DNA of 64,000 nucleotides from Triglochin maritima (Eukaryota; Streptophyta; Magnoliopsida; Alismatales; Juncaginaceae): assembly GCA_963682175.1 (NCBI GenBank), contig OY821789.1, positions 620,001 to 684,000 on the forward strand. The letters are read 5' to 3'. The first letter of the stretch is position 1. The number at the start of each line of letters is the position of its first letter. The translations under genes and the position numbers were made by a program. This document shows, one piece after another, positions 11,812 to 23,785 of this stretch. The notes under the pieces were generated by a model, which saw nothing but the letters and a program-made list of their open reading frames with translations, was not told where the DNA came from and made no database searches.

Positions 11812-12826
11812 TCGTGAGAAGGAGCGATTTAGAGGAGCCTTACCTATTAACATTGAAAGATGAAACCTCTTATCGTAATATTTTTTTCCTCGGTTACGGG
11901 AAGAAGACAAGAAAAAGAAGGCTTGAAAATTCTTTTTCGAACTATACACCAAAGTATGATAAATCCGTATGTATTGTGTTTTTTTTTTCTATGCGTTTGG
12001 TTGATATGATTGCTTATTTGCAGTTGTTTCTTCTTTGTTGTGCTTTTGCGTCGTCTTATGTAGTGTCGTGACATCTGAGGATGATCCCAAAAAACTATAA
12101 ATTGCAAATTAGGTTTTAAAATTATGAAAAATTACGAAGAATCCAATCCAATGACTCGTGCGTGTCAAGGTAACTCAAGGGAGTTGGTAATCGAACTTAG
12201 ATTAATTTTGTCCTATGCGAAGACATTATATTCCGATCGATTTCGCATGACATGCTCTAGATGATATGTTCAAGAGTCGACTATTATATATGTAGCATGC
12301 TTCCTGGTTATTTAACACGACAACCTTCTCATAATCATTATCACGATGTGTTGCTCTATTTATGTAGCTTTTGTCTTGATGTCGTTGTTAAATGTTGCAG
12401 TGGGCAATTATATAAATGAATGTCAATTTCATGTTTGGTATTGTTGTCCTCTTCATGATGGTATTGGAGATTAAATCTGAAAAAAAGTAATTATCTAGGT
12501 AGTGCATGCTATCAAGCTGATATTGTGTAATGACATCAACCGAAAGTGATTATGAGGTGAAATGGTTAGAAAAATAGAATGAACACTAACCATGACCAAT
12601 CTTAGAAAGAAACAAGCAAGTTAAAAAAGAATTTGGGCAACATCTCTACGTTACTAATATTTATGTGGTAAATACCCGTGTTAAAGCTTCTAGATTCGAA
12701 AAACCTTTTTCGGCTGAAGCGAAGACTTCCAAAGTTGAAATATTTCATGTTTAGGTTTTAAGTAAAATATTTTGTAATAGGTATGAGAATAAGTAATTTA
12801 TAATTCAAATTTAGAATATTACGTCA
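11812..12826. other. Gene-free stretch
   Basis: Nothing recognised; open frames here are short and show no family features. Confidence 0.45.
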
Positions 12827-13292
12827 TGTTTGTTGGGAGGGGATCTAACAATGCATTAACTCGACACGGATTAAACGCACCACAAAATACTAAATATTGA
12901 TTGCGGAATTAACTTCAAACTATCTCTGTAATAACCTAAACTAAACATCTTAATTAACTAAACCTAAACCTAATTAACCCTAATTAATCCTGCATGGAGA
13001 GGTGGAGGTGTTGGACATGTGGAGGTTGAGGTGGATGGCTTTGGTTGGTTGAGTTTTAGGTTAAGTGTGATTGGATGAGGTGTAGGTGGATTTGGCTATT
13101 TAAGGTGATGTTGTTAAGAGATAAGGGTTTGGTCGTTTCTTTCATCATTGCTTGTTATCAGAGAGTGAGAGGAGGTGAACGTCGGAGAAGAAGAAGGAGG
13201 TGAAGTAGAAGAAGAGGAGAAGAAGGAGAAGAAGGAAGAAGAAGAGGAGTGAAGTGACTCAAGCTTGGGAGGCTTCTTCAACCGTCAAAAAG

Positions 13293-14618
13293 GTATGCCA
13301 AATCTTCATTATAACTCACTTGTGCCTTGTGAGTGTTGGGGATCGACGTTGGTGTCGAATTCCCCGTCGGAATTCAACCAATTCAGAGGTTGAAGACGAC
13401 GATCGGTCGACCGGTGCCTGTGGGCAGTCGACCGATCCTATTATTATATTGTTGTTTACCCGCGAACGGTCGAACGATGTCGTTAGACGGTCGACCGTTA
13501 TACCAGATTGTGCGGGAAAAAGGGGATTTTACTGTTATCGGTCGAACGGGACCACTTAACCGGTCGACCGAATAACGATGAGAATGGGTCGGTTGGGGAT
13601 TTTGACTTATTAAACGGTCGAACGTCCTTACCTTGTTCGACCGATCCATTCGATGCTAAGTCGGTTGGGAGCTTTGACCATCAAAACGGTCGACCGCTCT
13701 TTAACTCTCGGTCGACCGACTGAGCATTTAATTAAGCGGTAGAGTGCTTGTGTTGATTCGGTCGAACTGTATTTCAGTTCCGGTCGACCGAACGAGACTT
13801 GGGCGAAATATTGAAAGTCCTGTTATCGGTCGAACGACCCCTTGGTTCGACCGGTCGGATATATATATTATATAAAATTGTATAGCGCAGACCTTCCAAA
13901 CGGTCGACCGCTAGATGACTTTTGTTCGACCGATTGGTCGGTAATTCGGTTGGCGTGGTTCGACCGGTAGAATTGTTTGCACAGTACTGTGTACTGTGTG
14001 GGGGACCGGTCGACCGGTGTGCTTGTAGCGGTCGACCGATCTGCCACAGGTTGGTGGATTTATCCACACGCGATCCGTCGATGTCAGGTCGACTACCGGC
14101 TCCGAGGCGACGGTCGATTACCGGCTTTGAGAGCTACGGATTTCACCTTCGACGAAGGCGTATTATTGTTGTACTTTTTCCTCTCTTACCGAGCGGGGTG
14201 TGAGGGATGTGTACCGTGAACCTTGGGCTGTTTGCGAGGGTTTAACGGTAGGCCGAGGATGTTCCGGCAGGGTGCGCGCTAGGCGACTCTTGGGGGAGCA
14301 GTGGCTGTCGTCTGACCCGAGTTGTGTATTCGGCGGGCTGACTCGCTCCTTGGGTGCGGCGTGTACCGGGGGTTCCTTCCTGCACGTTTTGGGGAGCAGT
14401 GGTGTCGACTGACCCTTGTGAGGCAGCGGTGGACTGACTTGACCCTAGTGACAGGAGTGGTTCAGTGCCGCGGAGGCGGTGAGGGCATTATTGTGGGCCC
14501 GAGGCGGATGATCATGTGCATAGCATTGCATTGTCTTTAATTCCTTTTTATATTTTAGGAGGTTTGGTATACGGGGTTCCTGCAGGGAACTCAGGCATGT
14601 TTGTTGTTTGCATTTCAG
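13293..14618 (+). other. Putative intron inside the LTR (1326 nt)
   Basis: AAAAAG|GTATGCC at 13293 and TTTGCATTTCAG| at 14618 look like splice donor and acceptor. The equivalent borders occur in all related LTRs here: 2061-3902, 19881-21206, 39545-38040 (minus) and 49094-46718 (minus, acceptor slightly altered). Sequence outside the borders is conserved; sequence inside varies in length and content and holds every palindrome array and minisatellite. The GAA-rich tract just upstream resembles an exonic splicing enhancer. Splicing itself is inference. Confidence 0.45.
13404..14038. repeat. CGGTCGACCG palindrome array D
   Basis: Sites pair up at 13404/13425, 13467/13488, 13539/13561, 13615/13634, 13687/13709, 13759/13781, 13827/13844, 13901/13923 and 14007/14029, with one near 13957. 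Spacing inside pairs is mostly 19-22 bp (17 in one). Pairs start about 63-76 bp apart, several at exactly 72. Nine sites are exact; most others keep one half-site (CGGTC or GACCG) and change the other, as in CGGTCGAACG and TGTTCGACCG. The array is repeated in the 3' LTR at 19992-20626. Confidence 0.95.
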
Positions 14619-14902
14619 GTAGCGAGCAGGGTTAGAGTTTGAGGTGGTGACCGAGGACGGTGCCCCCGAGATCGGATCCTGTAGTTGTCTTCTTTTTTTT
14701 GAGGTGATTACATGTTGTATAGTTTTTGTTGTAATCCCAGTCAGTCGGTATAGTATGTATAGTTGACTTCCACGTGGGTCTGTACCTGATATAGTTTATA
14801 TATATATATATGTTGGTTTATTCCCGTGACGTGCCCAGTGTTGACCATTGACGGTCTTTGTTATTGTTTAAATTTTCCGCTGTTTTCGGGTACGTTACAA
14901 TT

Positions 14903-14914
14903 TGGTATCAGAGC
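14903..14914 (+). other. Primer-binding site (initiator Met-tRNA)
   Basis: TGGTATCAGAGC, three bases after the 5' LTR. It is complementary to the 3' end of plant initiator methionine tRNA, the standard minus-strand primer of these elements. Confidence 0.95.
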
Positions 14915-15022
14915 GTTGATCTCGGCGTACTTGTCCAAAGAAACCACCTTTGAGTTAGGAGTTAGGTCTAGAGGATCATGCATGCACAGATTATATTGAT
15001 ATTGTCTTGTTTCCTTTGGCAG

Positions 15023-18000
15023 ATGCCTCCTAGACGGGGGAAGGCGGTTGCCCATACTCGCGGTGAGAGTGAGACTGCGAGGGATGAGGCTTGGGAGGAT
15101 GAGCGTCGGACGTTGTTCGATACGGTCGGACGTCTGACAGAGATGCTACAGCAGCAGACAGCACAGACTGGGCAGACGGGAACTGGTGCTATGCATGACC
15201 GGTTTATGCGCCAGCATCCGCCTACCTTTCTGGGGCAGTACGACGCAGAGGCTGCGGAGGAGTGGATCTTCACGATGCAGAAGATCTTCAGTGCTATTGG
15301 TTGTCCTCCAGAGGCGAGAGTGGGCCTGGCTACTTATGTTTTGGGCGGTGCTGCGTCCAACTGGTGGAGGTCCACATCTGCAGTGGTGTTTGCGGACAGA
15401 GATGATATAGCCTGGGAGGAGTTCGTTGGCGAGTTCAACGAGCAGTATTTTCCGCAGCATGTTCAGGACGAGAAGAGGGAGGAGTTTCTGAGTCTTCAGC
15501 AGGGAGACATGACCCTGGCAGGCTACATCGGGAAGTTCAACGCCCTTGAGCGTTACTGTCCCGAGATGTACGTTACACAGGAGCAGAGAGCAGGGAAGTT
15601 CGTCCGAGGGCTCCGGAAGCAGTTGAGGACGAAGGTGCTGACACATATGCCACGCACATTAGCTGATGCGGTGAAGAGTGCTACTGTTCTTGATCGTGAC
15701 TACAGAGAGAACTACCAGGATGAGAGGAGGCCATCGGGTAGATTCTCTGGGCGGCCGGGAGGTCAGACTGGAGGGAATCCGGGCAAGAGGCCCCGATACG
15801 AGGGAGCAGGAGTTGCAGTACCACGACCAGAGCCTTGTGGTACTTGTGGGAGGTTTCACTCCGGGCCGTGCTTCACCCCCGGAGCATGTCATGGGTGTGG
15901 CCAGCTGGGTCACTTTATCAGGAGCTGTCCGAGCCGAGGAGCTGGGCCGAGCAGACCACCGGGTTTACCCGCACCAGGCAGAGGAGGAGGCGGAGGTAGA
16001 CCACCTTTCCGACCACAGCAGGGGCAGCACACTGGCAGAGTTTACACCATCCAGGCAGAGGAGGCTCGTGATGGAGGCGCTGTGGTGGAAGGTACACTTC
16101 TTGTCGCAGGTTCCGTAGCTAGGGTGTTATTTGATTGTGGCGCGACACACTCGTTCATCTCAGAGCGATTTGCGGGAGTGTTGGGCTGTACCCTTGCGAT
16201 GTTGACTGCCACTTTGGAGGTCAGCACACCCCTGGGTCTGGTGGGCACTGTGGGGAGATTTGTCCCCGGCGCCACGGTTGTTTCGGGAGATCAGGAGTTT
16301 CCGGCAGACCTGGTCTTACTACCGATGGAGGACTTTGATGTCATACTTGGGATGGATTGGCTGTCCCAATATGATGTTCGAGTCTTGTGCCGTGAGAAGA
16401 AGATTTTGATCCCGAGGAAGGGTTTGCCTGATATTCTGATTAGAGGGATCAGAAGCAGAGGGGGTCGCATTATTGTATCTGCTGTGAGAGCTCAGAGACT
16501 GTTACAGCAGGGATGTGCAGCATTTCTGGCGACACTTGTAGTTGCGGAGGCAGAGTCCCAGAGGCTAGAGGACATTGAGGTGGTGCAGGAGTTCGCGGAT
16601 GTTTTTCCAGCGGAGATTCCAGGTTTACCACCACACCGAGAGTTGGAGTTCGGCATTGAGTTGGTAGCTGGCACTACACCACAGTCGAAGGCTCCATACC
16701 GGATGGCACCTGCTGAGTTGACAGAGTTGAAGAAGCAGTTGCAGGAGTTGATGGACTCTGGATTTATCAGACCGAGCGTCTCGCCTTGGGGTGCACCAGT
16801 TTTGTTTGTGAAGAAGAAGGACGGATCCTTGAGGATGTGCATAGACTACAGGATGCTGAACCAGGTGACGGTGAAGAATAGGTATCCCTTACCTAGGATT
16901 GAGGACCTCTTTGACCAGCTGCAGTCAGCGAAGGTTTTCTCGAAGATTGACCTGCGTTCAGGATATCACCAGTTGAGGATCCGAGATGAGGACATCCAGA
17001 AGACAGCCTTCAGGACGAGATATGGACACTATGAGTTCTTGGTGATGCCATTTGGATTGACGAATGCTCCGGCAGCATTCATGGATCTGATGCACCGGAC
17101 GTTCAGGCAGTATATTGATATATTTGTGATTGTCTTCGTGGATGACATCTTGATCTATTCACCAGATGTGGAGCAGCACAGAGAGCATCTGAGGATTGTA
17201 CTCAGCATCTTGAGGGCTCAGCAGTTATATGCTAAGTTCTCAAAGTGCGAGTTTTGGTTGGACAGAGTGGCATTCCTCGGACACATTGTATCGGCAGAGG
17301 GGATATCAGTGGATCCGGCGAAGGTAGAGGCGGTGACACAGTGGAGGACCCCTACGAGCGTGACGGAGATTAGGAGCTTTGTTGGACTGGCGGGTTATTA
17401 CCGTCGCTTCATCAAAGACTTCTCGAGATTGGCAGCACCACTGACGGCTCTGACGCAGAAGGGAGTCACTTTTGTTTGGTCGCAGAAGTGTGAGGACAGC
17501 TTTCAGGAGCTGAAGAGACTGTTGACCACAGCACCAGTTTTATCATTGCCGAGTGGCACGGGTGGATTCGTGATTTATAGCGACGCTTCAGGTATTGGCT
17601 TAGGATGTGTACTTATGCAGCACGGGAGGGTGATCGCGTACGCATCCAGACAGCTGAAGGTCCATGAGAGGAATTACCCGACACATGATTTGGAGTTAGC
17701 AGCAGTGGTTCACGCACTGAAGACCTGGAGACACTATCTTTATGGCGAGCAGTTCGAGGTGTTTACAGATCATCAGAGTCTGAAGTACCTGTTCTCGCAG
17801 AAGGAGCTGAACATGAGGCAGCGCAGATGGCTTGAGTTCATTAAGGACTATGACTTCACTATCTCTTACCATCCGGGGAAGGCGAACACGGTTGCAGACG
17901 CTTTGAGCCGGAAGGTGGAGGTATCAGTAGCAGGCCTATGCATTCAGGAGTGGAGACTGCTAGAGTCCTTGGCAGAGTGGAGGCCATTTGCTGATAGCTC

Positions 18001-19465
18001 TGAGGGCGCAGTGATTGCCGGATTGAGAGTAGAGCCTCAGACAGTATCAGCAGTGATTCATGCTCAGACTACAGATGAGGAGTTGAGCAGTTTGTTACAG
18101 TTAGCTGCCAGAGATGGGTCAGATTTCAGAGTTGGAGTGGACGGAGGTCTGAGATTCAGAGATCGTATCTGGGTGCCGAAGACAGAGGACCTGAGACATG
18201 ATATCATGGAGGAGGCACACAGATCGAGATATTCCATTCATCCAGGGAGCACCAAGATGTACAAAGACCTGCAGCGGAACTTCTGGTGGCGAGGTATGAA
18301 GAAGGACGTTGCAGACTTCGTGTCGAGGTGTTTGGTCTGTCAGCAGGTGAAGATCGAGCACCAGAGACCAGCAGGACAGATGCAGAGGATTGAGTTGCCC
18401 GAGTGGAAGTGGGAGCACGTGACGATGGATTTTGTTACGGGGCTACCGAAGACACGGAGATTCCACGATGCGATTTGGGTTATAGTCGATCGACTGACCA
18501 AGTCGGCGCATTTCTTAGCTATTAAGACCACTCTTGCTCTGGAGGGTCTAGCTAAGTTATATATTGAGGAGATTGTCAGACTTCATGGCGTACCAGTCAG
18601 TATTATTTCAGACAGAGATCCCAGATTCACTTCGAGATTTTGGGAGAGTCTACACAGAGCACTGGGGACACGTCTGAAGTTTAGCACAGCTTTCCACCCA
18701 CAGACAGATGGCCAGTCAGAGCGGACGATACAGACATTGGAGGACATGCTGAGAGCGTGTACACTTGACTGGGCAGGACATTGGGATGAGCATTTGCCGT
18801 TGATCGAGTTCGCCTACAACAACAGCTACCACTCGAGTATTGGGATGGCACCCTATGAGGCATTATACGGGAGACCGTGTAGATCGCCGGTATGCTGGAG
18901 TGATGTGGGCGAGAGACAGCTAGTTGGACCTGACATTATCCAGTTGTATTCAGAGAAGGTCGACGTGATTCGGAGACGACTAGCTACGGCGCAGAGCAGG
19001 CAGAAGAGTTATGCTGATACGCGGAGACGTGAGCTGACTTTTGATGTAGGAGATCATGTCTTCCTGAAGATCTCGCCTTCCAGAGGGGTGATGAGATTCG
19101 GGAAGAAGGGGAAGCTGAGTCCGAGGTATGTCGGACCTTTTGAGATATTGGATCGGGTCGGTGAGGTGGCATATAGGATTGCACTACCACCACAGTTCGC
19201 AGGACTTCACAACGTCTTCCATGTTTCTATGTTGAGGAAGTACGTGGCCGATCCAGCTCATGTGATAGAGATATCAGTACCGGAGATCCAGCAGGATTTG
19301 TCATTAGATGAGAGACCAGTTGAGATCGTGGATCAGATGATACATCAGCTCAGGAGGAGAGCGATTCCTATGGTGAAGGTCAGGTGGCAGCATCACAGTG
19401 TTAGAGAGGCTACCTGGGAGATCGAGGAGGATGTCAGGAAGCAGTATCCAGAGTTATTCCGGTAA
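15023..19465 (+). CDS. gag-pol: Gag-Pol polyprotein of the chromovirus
   Basis: A single open frame of 1480 residues from an ATG at 15023; an in-frame ATG at 14978 is possible, but 15023 follows the leader and gives the usual MPPRRG start. Domains in order: Gag core (about 50-220); zinc knuckle CX2CX4HX4C at 289-302; aspartic protease with DCGA (Asp 371; the more usual form is DSG/DTG); reverse transcriptase about 570-760 with FVDD (Asp 707, 708); RNase H with YSDASG (Asp 854); integrase with an HHCC zinc site (from His 1066 to CLVC near 1105) and DDE residues Asp 1136, Asp 1197 and Glu 1233; and a C-terminal chromodomain-like segment (about 1425-1478). The order PR-RT-RH-IN defines Ty3/gypsy, and the chromodomain-like tail points to Tekay/Del chromoviruses. 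All catalytic residues are present. Gag and Pol share one frame without a shift. Confidence 0.95.
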   Translation: MPPRRGKAVAHTRGESETARDEAWEDERRTLFDTVGRLTEMLQQQTAQTGQTGTGAMHDRFMRQHPPTFLGQYDAEAAEEWIFTMQKIFSAIGCPPEARVGLATYVLGGAASNWWRSTSAVVFADRDDIAWEEFVGEFNEQYFPQHVQDEKREEFLSLQQGDMTLAGYIGKFNALERYCPEMYVTQEQRAGKFVRGLRKQLRTKVLTHMPRTLADAVKSATVLDRDYRENYQDERRPSGRFSGRPGGQTGGNPGKRPRYEGAGVAVPRPEPCGTCGRFHSGPCFTPGACHGCGQLGHFIRSCPSRGAGPSRPPGLPAPGRGGGGGRPPFRPQQGQHTGRVYTIQAEEARDGGAVVEGTLLVAGSVARVLFDCGATHSFISERFAGVLGCTLAMLTATLEVSTPLGLVGTVGRFVPGATVVSGDQEFPADLVLLPMEDFDVILGMDWLSQYDVRVLCREKKILIPRKGLPDILIRGIRSRGGRIIVSAVRAQRLLQQGCAAFLATLVVAEAESQRLEDIEVVQEFADVFPAEIPGLPPHRELEFGIELVAGTTPQSKAPYRMAPAELTELKKQLQELMDSGFIRPSVSPWGAPVLFVKKKDGSLRMCIDYRMLNQVTVKNRYPLPRIEDLFDQLQSAKVFSKIDLRSGYHQLRIRDEDIQKTAFRTRYGHYEFLVMPFGLTNAPAAFMDLMHRTFRQYIDIFVIVFVDDILIYSPDVEQHREHLRIVLSILRAQQLYAKFSKCEFWLDRVAFLGHIVSAEGISVDPAKVEAVTQWRTPTSVTEIRSFVGLAGYYRRFIKDFSRLAAPLTALTQKGVTFVWSQKCEDSFQELKRLLTTAPVLSLPSGTGGFVIYSDASGIGLGCVLMQHGRVIAYASRQLKVHERNYPTHDLELAAVVHALKTWRHYLYGEQFEVFTDHQSLKYLFSQKELNMRQRRWLEFIKDYDFTISYHPGKANTVADALSRKVEVSVAGLCIQEWRLLESLAEWRPFADSSEGAVIAGLRVEPQTVSAVIHAQTTDEELSSLLQLAARDGSDFRVGVDGGLRFRDRIWVPKTEDLRHDIMEEAHRSRYSIHPGSTKMYKDLQRNFWWRGMKKDVADFVSRCLVCQQVKIEHQRPAGQMQRIELPEWKWEHVTMDFVTGLPKTRRFHDAIWVIVDRLTKSAHFLAIKTTLALEGLAKLYIEEIVRLHGVPVSIISDRDPRFTSRFWESLHRALGTRLKFSTAFHPQTDGQSERTIQTLEDMLRACTLDWAGHWDEHLPLIEFAYNNSYHSSIGMAPYEALYGRPCRSPVCWSDVGERQLVGPDIIQLYSEKVDVIRRRLATAQSRQKSYADTRRRELTFDVGDHVFLKISPSRGVMRFGKKGKLSPRYVGPFEILDRVGEVAYRIALPPQFAGLHNVFHVSMLRKYVADPAHVIEISVPEIQQDLSLDERPVEIVDQMIHQLRRRAIPMVKVRWQHHSVREATWEIEEDVRKQYPELFR

Positions 19466-19498
19466 GTCAGTTATTTCGAATTTCGCGGGCGAAATTCT

Positions 19499-19514
19499 TT
19501 TAAGGAGGGTAGAT
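19499..19514 (+). other. Polypurine tract
   Basis: TTTAAGGAGGGTAGAT directly before the 3' LTR; its purine core (AAGGAGGGTAGA) is the expected plus-strand priming site. Confidence 0.8.
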
Positions 19515-21487
19515 TGTAATAACCTAAACTAAACATCTTAATTAACTAAACCTAAACCTAATTAACCCTAATTAATCCTGCATGGAGAGGTGGAGGTGTT
19601 GGACATGTGGAGGTTGAGGTGGATGGCTTTGGTTGGTTGAGTTTTAGGTTAAGTGTGATTGGATGAGGTGTAGGTGGATTTGGCTATTTAAGGTGATGTT
19701 GTTAAGAGATAAGGGTTTGGTCGTTTCTTTCATCATTGCTTGTTATCAGAGAGTGAGAGGAGGTGAACGTCGGAGAAGAAGAAGGAGGTGAAGTAGAAGA
19801 AGAGGAGAAGAAGGAGAAGAAGGAAGAAGAAGAGGAGTGAAGTGACTCAAGCTTGGGAGGCTTCTTCAACCGTCAAAAAGGTATGCCAAATCTTCATTAT
19901 AACTCACTTGTGCCTTGTGAGTGTTGGGGATCGACGTTGGTGTCGAATTCCCCGTCGGAATTCAACCAATTCAGAGGTTGAAGACGACGATCGGTCGACC
20001 GGTGCCTGTGGGCAGTCGACCGATCCTATTATTATATTGTTGTTTACCCGCGAACGGTCGAACGATGTCGTTAGACGGTCGACCGTTATACCAGATTGTG
20101 CGGGAAAAAGGGGATTTTACTGTTATCGGTCGAACGGGACCACTTAGCCGGTCGACCGAATAACGATGAGAATGGGTCGGTTGGGGATTTTGACTTATTA
20201 AACGGTCGAACGTCCTTACCTTGTTCGACCGATCCATTCGATGCTAAGTCGGTTGGGAGCTTTGACCATCAAAACGGTCGACCGCTCTTTAACTCTCGGT
20301 CGACCGACTGAGCATTTAATTAAGCGGTAGAGTGCTTGTGTTGATTCGGTCGAACTGTATTTCAGTTCCGGTCGACCGAACGAGACTTGGGCGAAATATT
20401 GAAAGTCCTGTTATCGGTCGAACGGCCCCTTGGTTCGACCGGTCGGATATATATATTATATAAAATTGTATAGCGCAGACCTTCCAAACGGTCGACCGCT
20501 AGATGACTTTTGTTCGACCGATTGGTCGGTAATTCGGTTGGCGTGGTTCGACCGGTAGAATTGTTTGCACAGTACTGTGTACTGTGTGGGGGACCGGTCG
20601 ACCGGTGTGCTTGTAGCGGTCGACCGATCTGCCACAGGTTGGTGGATTTATCCACACGCGATCCGTCGATGTCAGGTCGACTACCGGCTCCGAGGCGACG
20701 GTCGATTACCGGCTTTGAGAGCTACGGATTTCACCTTCGACGAAGGCGTATTATTGTTGTACTTTTTCCTCTCTTACCGAGCGGGGTGTGAGGGATGTGT
20801 ACCGTGAACCTTGGGCTGTTTGCGAGGGTTTAACGGTAGGCCGAGGATGTTCCGGCAGGGTGCGCGCTAGGCGACTCTTGGGGGAGCAGTGGCTGTCGTC
20901 TGACCCGAGTTGTGTATTCGGCGGGCTGACTCGCTCCTTGGGTGCGGCGTGTACCGGGGGTTCCTTCCTGCACGTTTTGGGGAGCAGTGGTGTCGACTGA
21001 CCCTTGTGAGGCAGCGGTGGACTGACTTGACCCTAGTGACAGGAGTGGTTCAGTGCCGCGGAGGCGGTGAGGGCATTATTGTGGGCCCGAGGCGGATGAT
21101 CATGTGCATAGCATTGCATTGTCTTTAATTCCTTTTTATATTTTAGGAGGTTTGGTATACGGGGTTCCTGCAGGGAACTCAGGCATGTTTGTTGTTTGCA
21201 TTTCAGGTAGCGAGCAGGGTTAGAGTTTGAGGTGGTGACCGAGGACGGTGCCCCCGAGATCGGATCCTGTAGTTGTCTTCTTTTTTTTGAGGTGATTACA
21301 TGTTGTATAGTTTTTGTTGTAATCCCAGTCAGTCGGTATAGTATGTATAGTTGACTTCCACGTGGGTCTGTACCTGATATAGTTTATATATATATATATG
21401 TTGGTTTATTCCCGTGACGTGCCCAGTGTTGACCATTGACGGTCTTTGTTATTGTTTAAATTTTCCGCTGTTTTCGGGTACGTTACA
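19515..21487 (+). repeat. 3' LTR of the chromovirus
   Basis: Same length as the 5' LTR (1973 bp, constant offset 6588). I find only two differences, 20147 G and 20425 G, both inside the palindrome array. Carries array D again (19992-20626) and the same putative intron borders (19881-21206). Confidence 0.95.
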
Positions 21488-21725
21488 ATCTCCCCAACGG
21501 TTTACCGAACCTGTTATTCCGAAGTGCTTGTTACCTTCTAACGGTGGACCGAATCCAATTCGGTCGTTCGATCCCAGCTGCACACAGAGTGTCTGGAATC
21601 CTCGGTTCGGTGGACCGAATACAAATCGGTAGACCGACCCGTTTTCGCCAAAATTTCCTGAGTTGTGCGTCGGTAGACCGAATCCAATCCGGTCGACCGA
21701 CTCTACCTGAATTTGCTTCCTTAAC
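21488..21725. repeat. Older relic with degenerate palindrome pairs (array E)
   Basis: This is the right half of the sequence into which the chromovirus inserted; the left half is about 12827-12926. Sites at 21542/21561, 21608/21627 and 21671/21690 are paired at exactly 19 bp, with pairs 63-66 bp apart, plus one at 21498. Most are altered in the centre (CGGTGGACCG, CGGTAGACCG, CGGTTTACCG), and only 21690 is exact. It looks like an old LTR fragment; I could not set its outer ends. Confidence 0.6.
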
Positions 21726-21729
21726 AAAT

Positions 21730-23785
21730 ATAAGTCAATATTCAACAATATTCATGTATGTACCAAGTTTATTGTCGTCCATATAGTTTTATGCTAGTCT
21801 TAACAAGCAAATGAACCACCCTTGTGGTAGTAGATGGGCATATAAGCTTTATGATTAGTTAGTTAGCAAGGTGATCTACATAATCATAGTCCATTAATTC
21901 TATAGGCACCAACCATTCTACCAAAAGCATGACCATTAGGAAAAAAACACTCAAAGGCACGGGTGCACCACCCAACCCCCAACAACTCTCCAATTATGAG
22001 TCATCATGTGTACACAAACTTCCAATCATAGAAAGATGTCGAACAGTGGAGGAGCTGTGAGTCATCTAAGCTTATACCATGTTCTTTCCCATCCATAATC
22101 ATTCCCAGAAAGACTCATATCATATGTGGTTGTTGATTGGAACAAGAATCAATTATTGTTTCCATTGAATGGTTCAAATCATACAAGGTTCCCACACTAA
22201 AGACAAATATATATATTTGCTGGGATGTCACTCGATCAATCCATTCTTGGTGGAATGATGGAGTGGTAGTGGTCATCTTGTCCATGAAAAAAACTAGAAA
22301 GTTTTGATGTCTAGTGAGCATCAGGTATTAGGGGAGGAAGACTGTTTAGGATATTATACAATCTCACTCTATGTGGTCAACAAGACCACCAATTTGGGTC
22401 GGTTCTCGACCAGTCCTAGTACTGTTACAATAAATTCTTGTTGGTTTATTATCATGACCACATTATTCCTTTTTGATATTGTTGTCTTTTCCTTACATAC
22501 ATGGTAAATTGTGTTTATTTGAATATTGTCTTATTGAATTTATATTGTTCTGATTAAATTTCACGATGCAAGTTAATGTAATAGCTAGGATTCGATCCAT
22601 ATTCTTGGACTTCCCTAGGGGGAAAAATTGATCGACTGTAGTACATTCAATTGTGAAGGTGTATCTTATGCGTAATTTGAATTTTCTTTGCCATAATATA
22701 TTTAGTTGCTAAAATTTGTTGTGACCTCCAAGTCTCTCACAAAGACCCCTTATGAGATGGACGACTAGAGTAATGGTTTGAAGAGGACGTACAGGACAAT
22801 TCACGTGGAGATGACCCACAAATGTTCCTAAAAGAGGGGAGAGAAGGACATCCATGCATGCATGCATGCAAACATTTACCCAACATTTATTGTTTGCTAG
22901 AAGAAAATTGTTAGGGTCATTCCTTGCTTAGCTCACACGCTCTCTTTCTTCCCTTCAATCTTTTCCTTCAGATTCCCATCTTGTTTCCAAAAGTTACCAA
23001 TCATGCATGGTACACTCGTGCTTACATAATTACCTGTATACTTATTTAGATCTTTTTTATGGATACATAATAATTTAAGTACATGGTTGATATCCAAAAA
23101 TATGAAAAACTTTTATTAATTTACTCTAAAATTTATGAGAGTAGAGATTGAACAAGTAAGATGTTGAGACCTCCACCAAAATGCACACAAGACCTGGTGG
23201 ATCAAAAAGTCTTGATTTTCCCATTCTCCAATTAAAGCATCATAAGTTTACAATCTCAAGTCATTATTGCATTTACCATTATGGTTTTATAAAGCACCAA
23301 ATGATATTAACAATTGCATATGTAGCCCTAAATACACATAAAGAAACAAATTTAGGGTTCATTTTTGGCGGTCTAATTCCCAAAACCGTGAAGATAAGAA
23401 TTAACCAGAAATGTTATATACAAACATGCACATTATAATTGTGGTGCTAGCAAATTCAATCCACAAACTTCACATTGCACTAATGAAATAAGGGATAAAA
23501 CTCTATTTACAGTGATCAAACTATATCTAGATTTTGCAGGAGCATAGACTCACCGGCCACCTGATTCCACCAGGTTAATGTGTTTCTCTTTGGTAAGAGC
23601 TACACACATATATCAACATGACATACTAAACAGAAAATTAAGCAAGCTTCCTTAATCAGAGAGGGGAAAACATACAGATTAATGAAGGGTATATATGGAA
23701 CCAATAAAATTAGCTCCCAAAGCCCTAGAAAAACAAAGGGTCGAGGGTAAGTGTTTGTTGCAATCTATATTAGCTAATCCTTCAA
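21730..23785. other. Gene-free stretch downstream of the HD-Zip gene
   Basis: No coding content recognised. A (CATG)n run lies near 22855-22870. The 3' UTR of the minus-strand HD-Zip gene is expected to fall just below 23786. Confidence 0.5.

Larger units (their letters stand above)
12927..14899 (+). repeat. 5' LTR of the chromovirus
   Basis: TGTAATAACC...CGTTACA. Near the start it has a TATA-like CTATTTAAGG (about 13097), then a purine-only GAAGAAGGAG tract (about 13180-13250), then GTATGCC (13293). The palindrome array follows (13404-14038), and a conserved tail holds ACGGGGTTCC/GGAACTCAGGCAT, TTTGCATTTCAG and TTTTCCGCTGTTTTCGGG. Confidence 0.95.
12927..21487 (+). mobile_element. Complete Ty3/gypsy chromovirus (Tekay/Del-like)
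   Basis: An 8561-bp element with TG..CA LTRs of 1973 bp each, a Met-tRNA primer-binding site, one open gag-pol frame, a polypurine tract, and an ATCTC target duplication (12922-12926 and 21488-21492). The LTRs read identically except at 13559/20147 and 13837/20425 (A in the 5' copy, G in the 3' copy). About 0.1% divergence implies a very recent insertion, roughly 40 thousand years if 1.3e-8 substitutions per site per year is assumed. No disabling lesion was seen, so it may be autonomous. It landed in an older palindrome-bearing relic (21488-21725). Confidence 0.95.

Noticed and set aside
21449..21748. Possible gene spanning the 3' LTR border
   Set aside because: The frame crosses the LTR end and degenerate palindromes; no coding features.
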